Assembly (NCBI GenBank): GCA_023052935.1
Contig: CM041292.1
Location: 108,679,906 to 108,743,905, forward strand
Reading direction: 5' to 3'
DNA length: 64,000 nt
Source: Piezodorus guildinii
Taxonomy: Eukaryota; Arthropoda; Insecta; Hemiptera; Pentatomidae
Shown: positions 1-11,486 of the stretch, one piece after another
How positions within the stretch are numbered: position 1 is the stretch's first letter
Layout of the letters: the number at the start of each line of letters is the position of its first letter
Position numbers and translations under genes: made by a program
Notes under the pieces: model-generated
The model's database searches: none
Seen by the model: the letters and a program-made list of their open reading frames with translations, nothing else
Told to the model about the DNA's origin: nothing

Positions 1-449
1 AGCGATGAATGTTTTAGAACATTTATTATTTTCTTTTGAAATAAGCAATATTTTTGAAAGAAAAAGAAAAATATCAAATTTCCAAAATAAATACAAAAAA
101 AAAAAAAGAATAAGAAAGCAATATTATGACGAATCCTGTCCAATTTTATTATAACATAAAAAAATGGCTTATTTTTATTTTTTGGACTCAATATGTGTTA
201 ATATTGTCTTAAAGAACATATGTAAAAACAACTGAGAAAATAAAATATAATAAATAAATATAACAAGACATAAATATAAAATTAAATTAGTGAGTGAAGT
301 ATTAAAATAATTGGAAAAACTATGTTTTTTTCAAAATTATATTATCTCACATTCAATTTTCTACTTTTCAATCTTTACTCAATGAAACACAAAAGCAAAA
401 TATCTATATGTGCCACGTATTTCTTTTAATAATTTCAGTGACCTCTTTC
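1..449. other. AT-rich stretch, no gene seen
   Basis: This stretch is AT-rich with short poly(A) runs. It contains no open frame, repeat boundary or RNA motif that I can support. Confidence 0.5.
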
Positions 450-1111
450 CCTCCCTCTCCAAAAAAAAAAAAAATGCTGCAAATCATTACACAATGATTT
501 ATTATTTCCAAATAATTATATTATGGTTTAACAATTTATATAGCTGTTTTGGCAATAAACTTATATAGCGATAAATTAATCAAATAGCTTAAGAAAGACT
601 AAGCAGCACTATCAATTTAATGTATAATCAAGAAAAATGGCCGATATCCTCTGCTAAGTTAAAAATTTTATATCTCTACCATTACATTATACTCATTAAT
701 TTAAGTTTTATTTTATTTTTTTCTAAAATTTAGGGATTTTTGTTTTATTTTCTCTGATTAATGTAAATTTATTTATAAAAATTGGAACAATTTTAAATTT
801 GTAAGTTTAAAGAAGCCAATGCTTGAATTACTTTCTATTATAAAATGTCCGTTGTACATTTGATAAATAAAAAAAAATTCTTTTTATTCTATATCACTGA
901 TATTTCTTAACCGATTTTAATGATTTTTTTTTTTTGGTAATCTGAAATCCGTGCTTAAAAAAATTTATTAATCACGATTTAATTATCTGAAAAGCCTACA
1001 CATATTTGTCCCTATCTTCAAACAACTGTGGGCAATATATAAGTAAATTTCTAATTTATTTTGTTCATCAAAGTGGCTGATCCTAATGCTCTCTATTAAT
1101 CTTAAAAAATA
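450..1111 (+). repeat. Family R repeat, left part (split by RTE LINE)
   Basis: This is an unclassified interspersed repeat that I call family R. Its start (TGCAAATCATTACACAATGA, then TTTATTATTTCCAAATAA) recurs near 38500, 41570 and, inverted, near 63340. Shared words further in include ACCGATTTTAATGATTTTTT and GGAGTTATGGGCA. The copy breaks off where the RTE LINE begins and seems to resume at about 4095. I see no coding capacity or clear terminal repeats, so the class of element is unknown. Confidence 0.6.
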
Positions 1112-1191
1112 ATGGAGTTATGGGCATCCATATATAATAATAATAGGCTTAGCGAACCCGAAGGTTCGATGCCGATACCACCAAATTCCGC

Positions 1192-1720
1192 CTACACAGA
1201 ACTCGTCCAATGTTCACCAATCAAGCCCAAGCTCCCGAGATCAGTCTTAACGCAATCCTCCCATCTAAGCTTCGGCCTACTTTTCGGACGCCTACCAGTC
1301 GGATCAGCAAATACCAACTTTCTCGGAATCCGCTCGTCATCGAGCCCAACAACTTTACTCGCCCATTTGAGTCTCCGCGATGCAATCAGCTCAATTATAT
1401 TCACAGGATACAAGTTCCGCAATGCCGCGTTGTGCAACCTTCTAAACTCTCCAGTGGCCTCATCTCTCTTCGGACCAAATATTTTACGCAATACCTTATT
1501 TTCGAAAACCTTAAGCCGTTGTTCATCCCTCAAAGTAAGCGGCCACGTTTCACATCCGTAAAGAACCGTTGGAAGAATAATAGTTTTATAAATTCTAATC
1601 TTTAAGTTTTTAGATAGAAGCCGCGAACTAAGTAACTTAGCAACTGAATAATAACACGCATTTCCCACCTTTAACCGGGACTTTATTTCTTCCTGGATTT
1701 CATTTTTTCTAGTTATAATT
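1192..1720 (-). pseudogene. RTE reverse transcriptase, C-terminal part
   Basis: The frame includes KFKYLGSIITRKNEI, then NACYYSVAKLLSS, ILPTVLYGCETWPLTLRDE, and the terminal RPKSRPKLRWEDCV. This is the usual RTE thumb and C-terminal region. It is out of frame with the palm segment because of the deletion near 1740. A stop codon follows at 1192. Confidence 0.8.
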
Positions 1721-1724
1721 GAAC

Positions 1725-2779
1725 CTAAATACTTGAATTTAAGACACCAAGATCGCCACCGTTTCTGCTACTAATCATATATTTCGTCTTATCGGTATTT
1801 AATTCGAGTCCTATTTCTTTACCGGTTTTTATTAACACACTTGTATTTAGTTGTATGGTTTCCGTGTCTTCACCTAGCAGTACCAGATCATCGGCATACC
1901 CCAAAACCGGAATCTTGTCACCCATATTTAAGCCTTTCTCGGTACACATCACCTTTTCTATGACATATTCTAAAGCTATATTAAATAACACAGGTGAAAG
2001 GGAGTCACCCTGTTTTAAACCCGATCGCACCTCAAATCTCTCGGAGTAATTATGACCGATTCTAACTTTATGGAATGTTTCCGACAAACACATCTCTACT
2101 AGGTTTACTAACTTTCTAGGTATTCCCTGTTCAATCATGATGTTATATAGCTTCTGACGGTCTATTGAATCATAAGCCTTTTTAAAATCGATATAAAGTT
2201 GATGGACTACACCGTTGTATTCCAATTTTTCTCTAATATTTGACGTAAGGAAAATATTTGGTCAATAGTCGAGCGATTCCACCAAAAACCACATTGGTAA
2301 TCTTCGATAATTTCCTCAGCGTATTCCGTGATTCGACTAGTTAGAATTGAAGAGAATATTTTATAACATACTGGGAGAAGAGAGATCCCACGATAGTTGT
2401 TACAATCCGACCTCGGTCCTTTTTTGTGAATCGGAATAAGTATTGATTCTTTCCATTCTTCGGGCATTTTTTCATTTTCCCAGATCTTTTTAACTAAAAA
2501 ATGTATTTTGGAAACGCCCGCTTCTCCACACGCCTTGATTAATTCACTCGTGATATTATCATTTCCTGCAGCCTTATAACTTTTTAATTTTTCTATCGCC
2601 ATTTCGACTTCCTCTTTACTCGGTGCGTCTGTCCATGGTTCCGTGCTCTGATATTCAGAGAGAGAAGATTGATTATTATTTTCCGTATTTAATATGCCGT
2701 CAACGTGTTGTTTAAATTTATTTAATATCTCAGAATAATCCGCAATTATATTGTTATTTGCATCTTTAACCGCATTCAA
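1725..2779 (-). pseudogene. RTE reverse transcriptase, fingers and palm (broken)
   Basis: The RT domain is in two overlapping frames, 2779 to 2207 and 2225 to 1725. The first carries IPIHKKGPRSDCNNYRGISL, the entry motif of RTE reverse transcriptases. The second carries FKKAYDS, SGLKQGDSLSPVLF and the catalytic GYADDLVLLG. A one-base indel near 2215 separates them. Catalytic aspartates are retained in each piece, but no single frame joins them. At the 3' end, residues after GGDLG are missing compared with the second copy near 42650. Confidence 0.85.
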
Positions 2780-2803
2780 TAGCGGTTCAAATCTTTTACG
2801 CGA

Positions 2804-3945
2804 TTAGTTTATACCTTTGTACATCTCTCTTACGTTATTTCCGTTTCTGTGTTTTTCTATTTCTATTATTTTGCCTTTAAAATACTCTCTTTTCTTATTT
2901 TTTAAGAATTTTGAAGTTTCATTCTTTACTAACCGAAAGTAAGCCACATTATTATCGCTTGGATTATTTAAGGAATTCAGTTTAGCGATTTTTCTTTTTT
3001 CGCACATATTTTGACAATCCCTGTCGAACCAAGGTTTGTTCTTTTTATTTTCGATTTTCCCAAGACATAAATTACCGACCTCTTTAATATTATCCCTGAT
3101 CCCTTCCCATAATTTGTTTACATCTTCGTGTTTCTCGTCTGAAGATTTCCAAGCTTCGAACCTATTTTTTACTTCTATCGCGAATTGTTTTCTAATTTCG
3201 GGGTTGTTCAATTTAACTAAATCAAAGTTCTCGGGACGAATATAGTTCGGTGTTCTCTTTTTTGTATTTAGTTTTTGTCGGAGTTTCGCGATTACTAATT
3301 CATGATCAGAACCGCATTCTGCACCACGATACGATCTCACGTTAATTATGTTACTTTGCCATCTGTTTTGTACTAAAACATGATCGATTTGATTCCGCGT
3401 TTGTCCATCCGGCGATGTCCACGTATACTTATGAATATTAGTTTTAGAATAGAAAAAGTGAATATTAGAATTATCCTTATGTTTAAACGTAGTACTTTTG
3501 ATTATTAGGTTTTTCGAAATGGCAAAGTTTATTAGTCGGGTCCCATTATCATTACTATATTCGTGCAAACTTTCTTTACCGATTGTAGGACGATATACTT
3601 CTTCCCTTCCAACCGTTGCGTTCGCGTCGCCTAGTATTATCTTAATGTAATTTCGCGGTAACTTATCGTAAACCGACTCTAGTTTATCATAAAATTCGCA
3701 TTTTACTTCATCATCACTGTCTTCGGTGGGAGAATGAATGTTTATAAACGCGATTTTAAACCAACGCCCTTGAAATATTGCAACCGATATTCTTTTACTA
3801 AAGAACTGTACGTCCCGTAATGCGGAAAGAAATCTATTCCTAATCAGAAACCCGGTACCTATACAATAATTAACGCCCCTCCCGTACCAAATAGTGTACT
3901 TTCCTTCTGTTAACGAACCCTCCCCTGGCCAGCGAACCTCTTGTA
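2804..3945 (-). pseudogene. RTE endonuclease and linker (broken)
   Basis: The frame upstream of 3568 is open and carries the endonuclease motifs LQEVRW, WYGRG, INIHSPTEDS and LGDANA. After 3568 it continues with WTSPDGQTRNQIDHVL and SDHELV, which include the catalytic Asp-His pair. The linker to the RT follows (MYKGIN) and ends at a TAA (2804-2806) that falls in frame with the next RT segment. In a working RTE element this would be one polyprotein, so the TAA is a nonsense mutation. The N-terminal endonuclease residues (WNIRSLN) lie in another frame just upstream, near 4040. Confidence 0.8.
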
Positions 3946-4094
3946 ATGCAACGATATTAAATGGTACCCCTTAACTTCATTCGCGACCGACTTTAACCCA
4001 CCTGCCGTATTTAAACTTCTAATGTTCCACGTCCCTAATGGTAGATCTCTAATCTTGCGCCATGATTCCCCTGAAGCAGTTTACTTCTTATAAT

Positions 4095-4410
4095 TTCCTC
4101 TATTCTCAAAAATAGCTGTGTTTTTCTTTTAAAAACTAATCCACTGAAATCAACGTCAAGGTTTATTAAAGAATATAAATACAACTAATTATTTATAATC
4201 AGTTTATATTATTTATAATTAGTTATATTATTTATAATATAACTAAATATTATAATTATAAAAATAATATAAATATAAAATTAGGATATTTATCGGAAGT
4301 TCAGTTATTTTTGTGCCAAATTTTGAAAAAATCGGTCCAGTAGTTTCGGAGTATTTTTTATTCTTCTTGTTCAACTACAAAGGGTAGATTATTTAAAATA
4401 ATAAACCAAT
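4095..4410 (+). repeat. Family R repeat, right part
   Basis: After the RTE element the flank resumes with words shared by other family R copies. These are TCTCAAAAATAGCTG, GAAATCAACGTC, AATCGGTCCAGTAG, then TTTTTTATTC and AATAATAAACC. They match the right half of the copies near 34740-34990 and 39240-39500. The middle is diluted by AT-rich sequence. Confidence 0.45.
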
Positions 4411-5028
4411 AACCACTGCTTTAAATACTTCAAATGTTATTGGTAAATTGTACTTACCAATAGAAAACTAGTTGTGTATTGATCATTTATGAAAATAAAT
4501 ACACAATAACAAAATACACACATGGCATATTTATACAGGATACATCAATGGTGTATGCAGGATTTTCGTTAGGAGGGAGACAAGCACCTTGAAAATACAA
4601 GTTATATTTTCCAAACACTGCTATAAATACATACATTTGAAAAATAAGTACGTGCTGAGAAGTAAGCACAGTCTCAATCCACATATTTTATCTGTACACA
4701 TTATTTTAGTTTTTATTTTTATAATTTTATTTGCTCCATCAAACTGCTGATTCGCAACCCTCCCCCCTTCCTTTGGCTCTTTCCTGCCTACGTCGACGGG
4801 ATCCAGCCAGTATCCATGATTTTCTTAGAAGAAATCACAATGAAAGCTGCATAAAGCTTTAAAGAAGTTTGCTTCTCACAACAAACTTGCCTTTTTTGGA
4901 TTTTGGTCATAGGATTGGAATGTTGATACTTCATCTTTACACGAGCCTTATCTATAGCCATCTTCTACATTAGCTAGGAAAGAAGTCTTCCCTTCCCAAC
5001 TGTACCACACTCGTTAGAGTTTCGATAA
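4411..5028. other. Intervening DNA, no gene seen
   Basis: The stretch has slightly higher GC between 4740 and 5000. I could not recognise a protein or a repeat family. The short open frame on the minus strand near 4500-4680 has no recognisable domain. Confidence 0.4.
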
Positions 5029-5110
5029 CGGATGACCTATGTTGTGGGTCGAAACGTTGGCGATGGAATTAATATTATTTCATTGTTTTCTTTCTTAACT
5101 ACCATTATTT
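5029..5110 (+). other. Degenerate hammerhead-like motif, single-ended
   Basis: GGATGACC, a short loop, then GGGTCGAAACG and TTGGC match the pattern of the hammerhead-like motifs near 17330 and 58585. The core is degraded, with CGGATGA where CTGATGA is expected. A tail shared with 43845-43890 follows (ATTATTTCATTGTTTTCTTT). No inverted partner is seen on the left. Confidence 0.45.
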
Positions 5111-5900
<790 letters not shown>

Positions 5901-5902
5901 TA

Positions 5903-6172
5903 GGAGCTGCGTTATTAAGTGGTTTAAGTACTATTCAACTATTTGCCAGGTACCTAATTCGAATCCCGGCAGTGGAACAATATTATTTATTATTTTCTTT
6001 TTTTAGCGATTGGGCAACTTTAGAGTATAGATACCATCCTGGAACACACCACTCTACAAGGTGGGTACCCAAATATAGAGGAAAACCTGGCGTCTGAGAG
6101 TGATCTCGGCCTTCATTGGCCGTTGGACTAGAAAAAGTACGAATATCTGTGTACTGAACCTAATACCCTTTT
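5903..6172 (+). mobile_element. SINE family A, old diverged copy
   Basis: The copy keeps a recognisable B box (TTCGAATCCCGG). The family A body follows with GGTGGGTACCCAAA, AAAACCTGGCG, GGCCGTTGG and TGTACTGAACC. The A-box region is badly eroded. Divergence from the copy at 6306 suggests an older insertion. Confidence 0.7.
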
Positions 6173-6195
6173 ATAATTGTAATTATATAATTACA

Positions 6196-6303
6196 CTAGC
6201 TGACTCGATAGACGATGTCTGAACTATGTCTTAGCTAAATCGGTTGAGCCGTTCACGCGTGATGCGATGACCAAGAAACAGTGGCATTTTTATATATTTA
6301 GAT
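6196..6303 (-). mobile_element. Helitron-like minisatellite element, 3' end
   Basis: Read on the minus strand, the sequence contains TCACGCGTGAACGGCT, CAACCGATTT and ends GAGTCAGCTAG followed by T. The same ending (GGGTCAGCTAG then T) closes the array at 58005. A CTAG end followed by T fits Helitron-type insertion between A and T. SINE A at 6306 interrupts the element, and it continues at 6591 and 11341. Confidence 0.55.
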
Positions 6304-6305
6304 TA

Positions 6306-6590
6306 GGAGCGGCGTGGTCTAGTGGATAGAGCACTAATCTGCAGTGCCCCGGGTCCTGGGTTCGAATCCCAGCTGTGGGGGAATATTGTTTATTCTGTTA
6401 TATGAGTCGCGGGGCGACCCTAGGGCATGGAGAGCCTCTTTAAAGTGGGTACCCAAATTGGGAAAAAAACCTGGCGGCCGAGCCTGATCAAGGCCTAATC
6501 ACCTCATTGCACGGCTAGTAACAGTACAAATCTGTATATGTACTGAGCCCAAGACCCTTCATGGGTTGTAGTGGTACAGGTTTTTTTTTT
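6306..6590 (+). mobile_element. SINE family A, full-length copy
   Basis: The head is tRNA-like, with an A box (GTGGTCTAGTGGATAGAGC) and a B box (GGTTCGAATCC) spaced as in an RNA polymerase III promoter. The body carries AGTGGGTACCCAAA, AACCTGGCGG and CCTAATCACCTCATTG, ending GGTACAGG plus a T run. Other copies lie at 5903, 22596 (minus), 34018 and 31111. It sits inside the Helitron-like element. A short AGATTA repeat on both sides may be the target duplication. Confidence 0.85.
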
Positions 6591-6864
6591 AGAAAAAAAG
6601 ATTACCTTAGGAAATTGAAAAAAAAAAACCTACTCGCCCAAGTAATGTTTATATTTATGTTTTATCTTAAGCCGTTCACGCGTGATGAGATGACCTAGGG
6701 AAAATGCAATTCATTTCATATGAGAGAGAGAGAGATAGATAGATAGAGCGAGTATTTTTACCTTTAAAATATTAAAAAAAAAAAAAGAAATATCTACCAA
6801 AGTTCCTTTTCTCTTTTTTTTCTTCGTAAGATCCTTCTCCTGGCTGATATAAACATAACAATAA
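6591..6864 (-). mobile_element. Helitron-like minisatellite element, middle part
   Basis: On the minus strand this holds a monomer built from GATCTTACGAAG, a TATC/TCTC microsatellite, then TCATCACGCGTGAACGGCT. The same monomer order is seen at 57355-58005. The GAGAGATAGATAG run at 6722-6748 is the microsatellite part. The unit stops at AACAATAA (6857-6864), which is the left target duplication of the Jockey element, and resumes at 11341. Confidence 0.6.
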
Positions 6865-7329
6865 TTTTTTTTTTATTTTTTTTTTTTTATTCGTATGTAT
6901 TACAGTTTGTCACACTGGACAATAATAATATTGCTAAAGGATCCCATTCATACAATATTTACAATATAAACAAAATAAATGTCAAATTGCATAAAATGAA
7001 ACCAAACCAAATAAACGTATACAATAACAAAATTTGTAGATAAAATAAATGAAGTTAATAAATAAATAAACAAAAAACAAACCATGTCACATTCATACGT
7101 ATGTACAATATTTACAATCAGCTAGGGAACACCGGACGGGGCTTGTCCTCCCACTTATGGAAGGACAAGCAGAGCCCAAAGGATCCCAGCGCCTCTCTCT
7201 CAGCTACATCCCTAATGAGAGCCAGCGGAAGCTAAGTGAGGGCGCCACAGCCACAATCACACCGCACTTGAGAGGAGAATCTGACCAGTGTCAGAACTCC
7301 GGCATACATATTTACAATATATCACGGGG

Positions 7330-8967
7330 CCACGGCCGTTTCAACCTTCTAGGTGGGTTGTATGGATGAGTGGAGCTGGATAGGGATCGTGCTAGAGTAT
7401 TAGGATGATGAATGAGGTTCTGGTGGAATTTGGAAAATTTGGATCGAATTAGATCTGAAATAAATGGAACATTAAGGTCGTGGTGCAATTTATAGTTGGA
7501 TACATAATAAGGAGCATTTACTATTATTCGAAGGACTTTGGATTGAAAGGATTGAATGCGTTTGATGTTAGAGCGTTTAGCTGTCCCCCACAGTTCAAGT
7601 CCGTAGGTCCAGATGGGCTTCAGTATTGTCTTATAAATTAATAATTTGTTGTCAACTGTAAGTTCAGATTATAATAGTCTGTATATCTGTCCGAATCGTC
7701 GATTGAGTCTTTTCTATTCTTTTAAGTCTTGTATGTGAGTTCCACGTCAGTCTTTTGTCAAGTAGTAAGCCAAGATAGCGGACTGTATCTGAAGGAGGAA
7801 TTGCAATGGAAATGAAGTAAACTGGCGGACACGAGGTTCGACGAAGAGTTCTTAGATAATAGATAAGATCTTAGAATGAGGTAGAGAGACTGGGGTAAAT
7901 GCGCTTTAAGCTTGAAGAGTAATCCGGCGTGCCATGCCCGGTCAAAAGCTTGCGCTATGTCCAGAAACGCACCAGAACAATACTCTTTGCATTCGAGGGC
8001 TGAGGAAATATGGTCTACAACTCGGAGTCCTTGTTGAACAGTGGAATGATGAGGACGGAAACCAAACTGATGGAAAGGAAGGTTTTGAGAATCTAATATA
8101 GGCAGGATTCGTTTTAGAAGGATCTTCTCGAAGATTTTTGAGAGGATAGGGAGTAGACTAATAGGTCTGTAGGATGAAGTGTTACTGGAAGGTTTACCTG
8201 GTTTTAGGAATAGAATGATTGTGGAATGTTTCCATAAGAGAGGAAAATGGGTGGTGCGAAGGATGCAGTTGTAGATGTATGTAAGAAAAATAATGGCTTT
8301 CTGGGGAAGTTATCGCAGGATCTGAGGGGTAAGGAGATCGTGTCCAGGAGATTTACGGAGGGTCAGTTTCTGATTTAAGATTTAAGATATTTCACCTCAG
8401 ATCGATTAATAGCTTTAGGAGGTAGGGAAAGAGGTATTGGTGAGAAAAGGAATTCTTGAACTGTTGTGGTATGATTTCTGTTGGATTCCGGGTGAGGAGT
8501 GAATACTTTGGAGATGTGTGTGGCGAATTCCTCGGCTTTATCTTCATCAGACGCAGCCCAGGAGTCATCACCACGCCGGAGAGGATGGGGAACTTTATGG
8601 TATTTTAGGATCTTTTTGGTCACATTCTACAGGGAATTATCACGAGCTGATAGAGAGGAGAGGTATAAATCAAAGGACTGGGAACGGAAGGTCGCCAACT
8701 CCCGCTTTAATTGCCTACAATAAAAAAGGAGCGACGATCTGTTGGGTGTTGAGTTCTTTGCTATAATGATCTGGCTCGGCGTTTGGCATGGATGAGGTCT
8801 GCGAGGTGTTGAGGTAAATGGTTTTGCTGAGGAGTTATATTGGAGTGCTTAGGAGAGGAGGCAGTCCAGACAGATTGCTGAATGGCGGTAGTAAAGGAGT
8901 AGACGGAATCATCAAGGTCATCCGGGGTTTTGAGGGTCACACTGAGGTCCATATGATCGGTCAGGAT
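7330..8967 (-). pseudogene. Jockey ORF2, linker and reverse transcriptase (deleted)
   Basis: Fragments in several frames spell a Jockey RT: SYRPISLLPILSKIFEK near 8150, GFRPHHSTVQQGLRVV near 8040, and FLDIAQAFDRAWHAGLL near 7930. Then LILRSYLLSK (7850-7880) jumps straight to TLRRTSCPPVY and SDTVRYLGLLLDKRLTW (7730-7790). The segment that should hold the catalytic YADD motif is absent, so a deletion of roughly 100 codons is inferred. The C-terminal block (TILKPIWTYGLELWGTAKR) follows near 7600 and ends at about 7330. Confidence 0.75.
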
Positions 8968-9694
8968 TTAGCGGAAGAGGTTCCAGTTGACAGGGCCTCG
9001 GATAAATGATGGTGGAATGGGTTTCAGAATAGGAGTTAGGGATACTTTAAGGATCAGTGGACTATGGTCAGAGGATAGTTCATCAAGGCGAGTTACGGAA
9101 TAGTTCAGGGAGCCTAATCCGCTGTGGATGAAGAAGTCAAGGATATCTGGATTACGGTTAGGATCTGTAGGCCAGTAGGTAGGGGAGTCAGGAGGTAGGA
9201 GGTTAAAATGTCGGGAATTCAGAGCAGTCCGCAAATCTCGTGGTTCTAGAACCCCACTGCTGGTGCTTGGCGTTCAAATCTCCACCCTGAATGAAATGAT
9301 TTCCTAAGGAATTCAGGAAGGATGCAAATTCGTTGTTGGAAATGGAGTGTTTGGGTGGGCAATATGCTGATGTGAGGGTTACCGAATAGGAAAAAGTCTT
9401 GATTACTATTGCTGTGGCTTGCAGGAAATCATAGGTAGGAAGTGGGAGTAAATGATGAGAGAGGGATTGGTGGACAATGAGAGCAGAACCTGCATCAGCT
9501 TTTCCGTCTGGGTGGTCTGTACGGTATGTGATGTATTGCGGTATTTTGAAAAACTGCTTAGTGGTTAGTCTAGTTTCAGTAATAAGTGCAACGTCAATTG
9601 TTTTGTCTTGCAACAACGCTGTCAGTTCGTCAGTGTGATTTCTAACACCATTCGTATTCCAAAGGAGAATGGATAAGGAGTTAGGAGAATTCAT
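8968..9694 (-). pseudogene. Jockey ORF2, endonuclease domain (frameshifted)
   Basis: This is an AP-type endonuclease of Jockey LINEs, which nicks target DNA to prime reverse transcription. Visible motifs in order are ILLWNTNGV, ITETRL, SAYCPP, GGDLNAKH, LDFF and SSDHSPL. The first part (9694 to about 9203) and the last part (about 9234 to 8968) are in different frames, so one indel lies near 9220-9240. Start is the ATG at 9692-9694, directly after the ORF1 stop. Key catalytic residues appear intact. Confidence 0.85.
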
Positions 9695-10980
9695 TTAAGG
9701 ATTTTTTAAGGTAGGGATTAGATTTGACACTAGATTTGCAAGGAGTGATATTAGCGGCATTATGAGAGATTTGATTTCCGAGATAAAGGATGTCATGATG
9801 GTAAGATCTGTGACATTTGATGGAGAAGGGATATGAGAAATTTGATGTTGAGGAGTTTTTTGAAAAATAGGTAAATTTTGCGGTATAGTTTGTTGTGGAA
9901 TAGACGGAGAATGCTGAGGTAAACGTTGTTTCGGCAGGGCCTCGGCTTCATTACTCTGGTCCACACCTCCAAGTAAGTGGGCAAATGAGACATTGGAATC
10001 TACAAATTTAGATGGTTCTCTTCTAGATCTTGTTATTCTTACTCTTTCTGGTTCTTGAGGTTTTTTAAATCTGTACCTTGGATTATTATATATTTGGCAT
10101 ACCTTGTAGTCGGCTGGATGGTCTTTGAGGCAATGAGCACATACTGCGGGTGATGACTTCGGTTTAGTGCATTCTCCTGTCCTATGCTCTTCACCGCATT
10201 TCACACAGCGTGGTATATGGTGGCAATAAGATTTAATATGACCATATGCCTGACAATTATGGCATTGGACTATATCCTTCTTCCTATAGGGCTTCTCAAC
10301 TCTTACACAGGTGTAGTACAGTCGTTTAAGATCGTAGATTTTTTTTACTCCTTTTGATGGTTCTAGATCATCAAAAAACATTGGAAGTTGAACTTTATCT
10401 TTCAAAACGTTGGTGACTTGGCGCACCTTATATCCCATCTCTACCAGTTCTTTAATAACTTCAGTTGGTGTTGAGGGAAGTAAGTTTCTTATTACAACCC
10501 TTAGTGCTCTCTCCTGGCGTAGCTGTTAAGTATGAAACTCGGCTTTGGTGTCTGTCAGATATTTTACTACTTTCCTGTAGGTTTCAGCAATATCCGGAGA
10601 TATTTTAGTGTCATTTGTTCTATTCAGACATGAGTAGCTACCAGGGTTGGTTAATTTATTAAGTTGTGCAGAAAGAAGTTGAAAATTTTTAATATTTTTG
10701 ACAAATATCGGGGGAGGTGGTGGTTCCCTGGGTTAGGGACAGATTCCATGTCTTCTTTTTCACTATGGAGGATTGGAAATGGATTCGGTGTGAAAAAAAG
10801 GACATTCATCTGTCATCCCCTGTGATGATGGGCCAGGCTGGGGTTCAGATTTCAAAGTGTTACTTAAAGGGTTCGCTTGTGTTGGTAATTTCTTATTGTT
10901 ATCACGACGGGGTATTTGTTTAGTGGGAGACGAACTTGAACCTGCTGATCTTGATCTTTTACTTGAAGTTTTAGAAGACA
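9695..10980 (-). pseudogene. Jockey ORF1 (gag-like, zinc knuckles), broken
   Basis: The protein starts near 10980 with a Ser/Arg/Lys-rich region (SSKTSSKRSRSAGSSSSPT). It carries a domain of the type found before zinc knuckles in Jockey and I-type gag proteins (RVVIRNLLPS). Three cysteine knuckles follow: CHNCQAYGHIKSYC, CVKCGEEHRTGEC and CAHCLKDHPADYKVC. The family's ORF1 binds RNA and packages the element transcript. The frame is broken by a TAG at 10763-10765, a frameshift region just downstream, and a TAA at 10526-10528 (after FHT). The final stop TAA (9695-9697) is followed at once by ATG of ORF2 in the same frame. Confidence 0.8.
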
Positions 10981-11340
10981 TCACTTGATGAAAATATCGC
11001 ATTTCATATAAAAAAAATATAGTAACATAAGAATGTTAAAGGGAAACAAGTAATAAGTATATATTCCCAATACCAGCAATCAGCTGATATGAAGAAATAT
11101 GGTTACCCTTTGTGTCAAGCCTATTGACCCTGCATTCACTGTTTGCGGTAAAAAAAAACAAAAAAACTCTGCTTACCGAAATAATACTCCAAACCTTACT
11201 GCTGTCGATGTCCAAAAATCTGGCAACTTTTTCGAGACCGGAATCAATGAAAAACCTTTTGAAAAATCAAAAATCTCAGAAACGAAGTTAAGTGCGACTG
11301 TTACCAGATGGCCAGATGGCGCATCAGCTGATCTCTGATC

Positions 11341-11418
11341 AACAATAAAATAATTAGAAAAATCGGTCCAGCCGTTATCGCTTAATGCGATGATCAATGG
11401 AAAAGGCAATCCATTTAT

Positions 11419-11484
<66 letters not shown>
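11341..11484 (-). mobile_element. Helitron-like element, right part, with (AT)n tract
   Basis: The minus strand reads from a long AT tract (11420-11484) into ATTGATAAATGGATTGCC, TTTTCCATTGATCATCGC, then GACCGATTTTTCTAATTA. This matches the monomers at 57360-57420. The right target duplication of the Jockey element (AACAATAA) forms its edge. Confidence 0.6.

Positions 11485-11486
<2 letters not shown>

Larger units (their letters stand above)
1112..4090 (-). mobile_element. RTE-clade LINE, near complete but broken
   Basis: This is a non-LTR retrotransposon on the minus strand. It encodes an apurinic-type endonuclease followed by a reverse transcriptase, the layout of the RTE clade. Endonuclease signatures WNIRSL, LQEVRW, GDANA and SDHELV run from about 4050 to 3290. 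The RT palm motif YADD lies near 1900. The C-terminal block (ILPTVLYGCETW) ends near 1190, and a short TATTATTAT tail lies near 1135. The reading frame is broken by at least one shift in the N-terminal endonuclease, an in-frame TAA at 2804-2806, a shift near 2215, and a deletion of about 40 bp plus a shift near 1725-1745. The copy is therefore inactive. It lies inside a family R repeat. Confidence 0.85.
6865..11340 (-). mobile_element. Full-length Jockey-clade LINE, inactive
   Basis: This non-LTR retrotransposon has two open frames, a poly(A) 3' end at about 6865-6895 and a 5' leader of about 340 bp. It is flanked by AACAATAA at 6857-6864 and 11341-11348, read here as the target-site duplication. 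The flanks join into one continuous Helitron-like monomer. ORF1 is gag-like with three zinc knuckles. ORF2 encodes an endonuclease and reverse transcriptase. Stops, frameshifts and a deletion that removes the YADD segment make the copy inactive. Confidence 0.85.

Noticed and set aside
1112..1605. Plus-strand frames of 131-149 codons opposite the RTE element
   Set aside because: They are shadows of the RTE C-terminal coding strand.
6306..6380. Possible functional tRNA gene
   Set aside because: The A and B boxes belong to a SINE head. The sequence does not close into a full cloverleaf with a 3' acceptor stem, and it continues into the SINE body.
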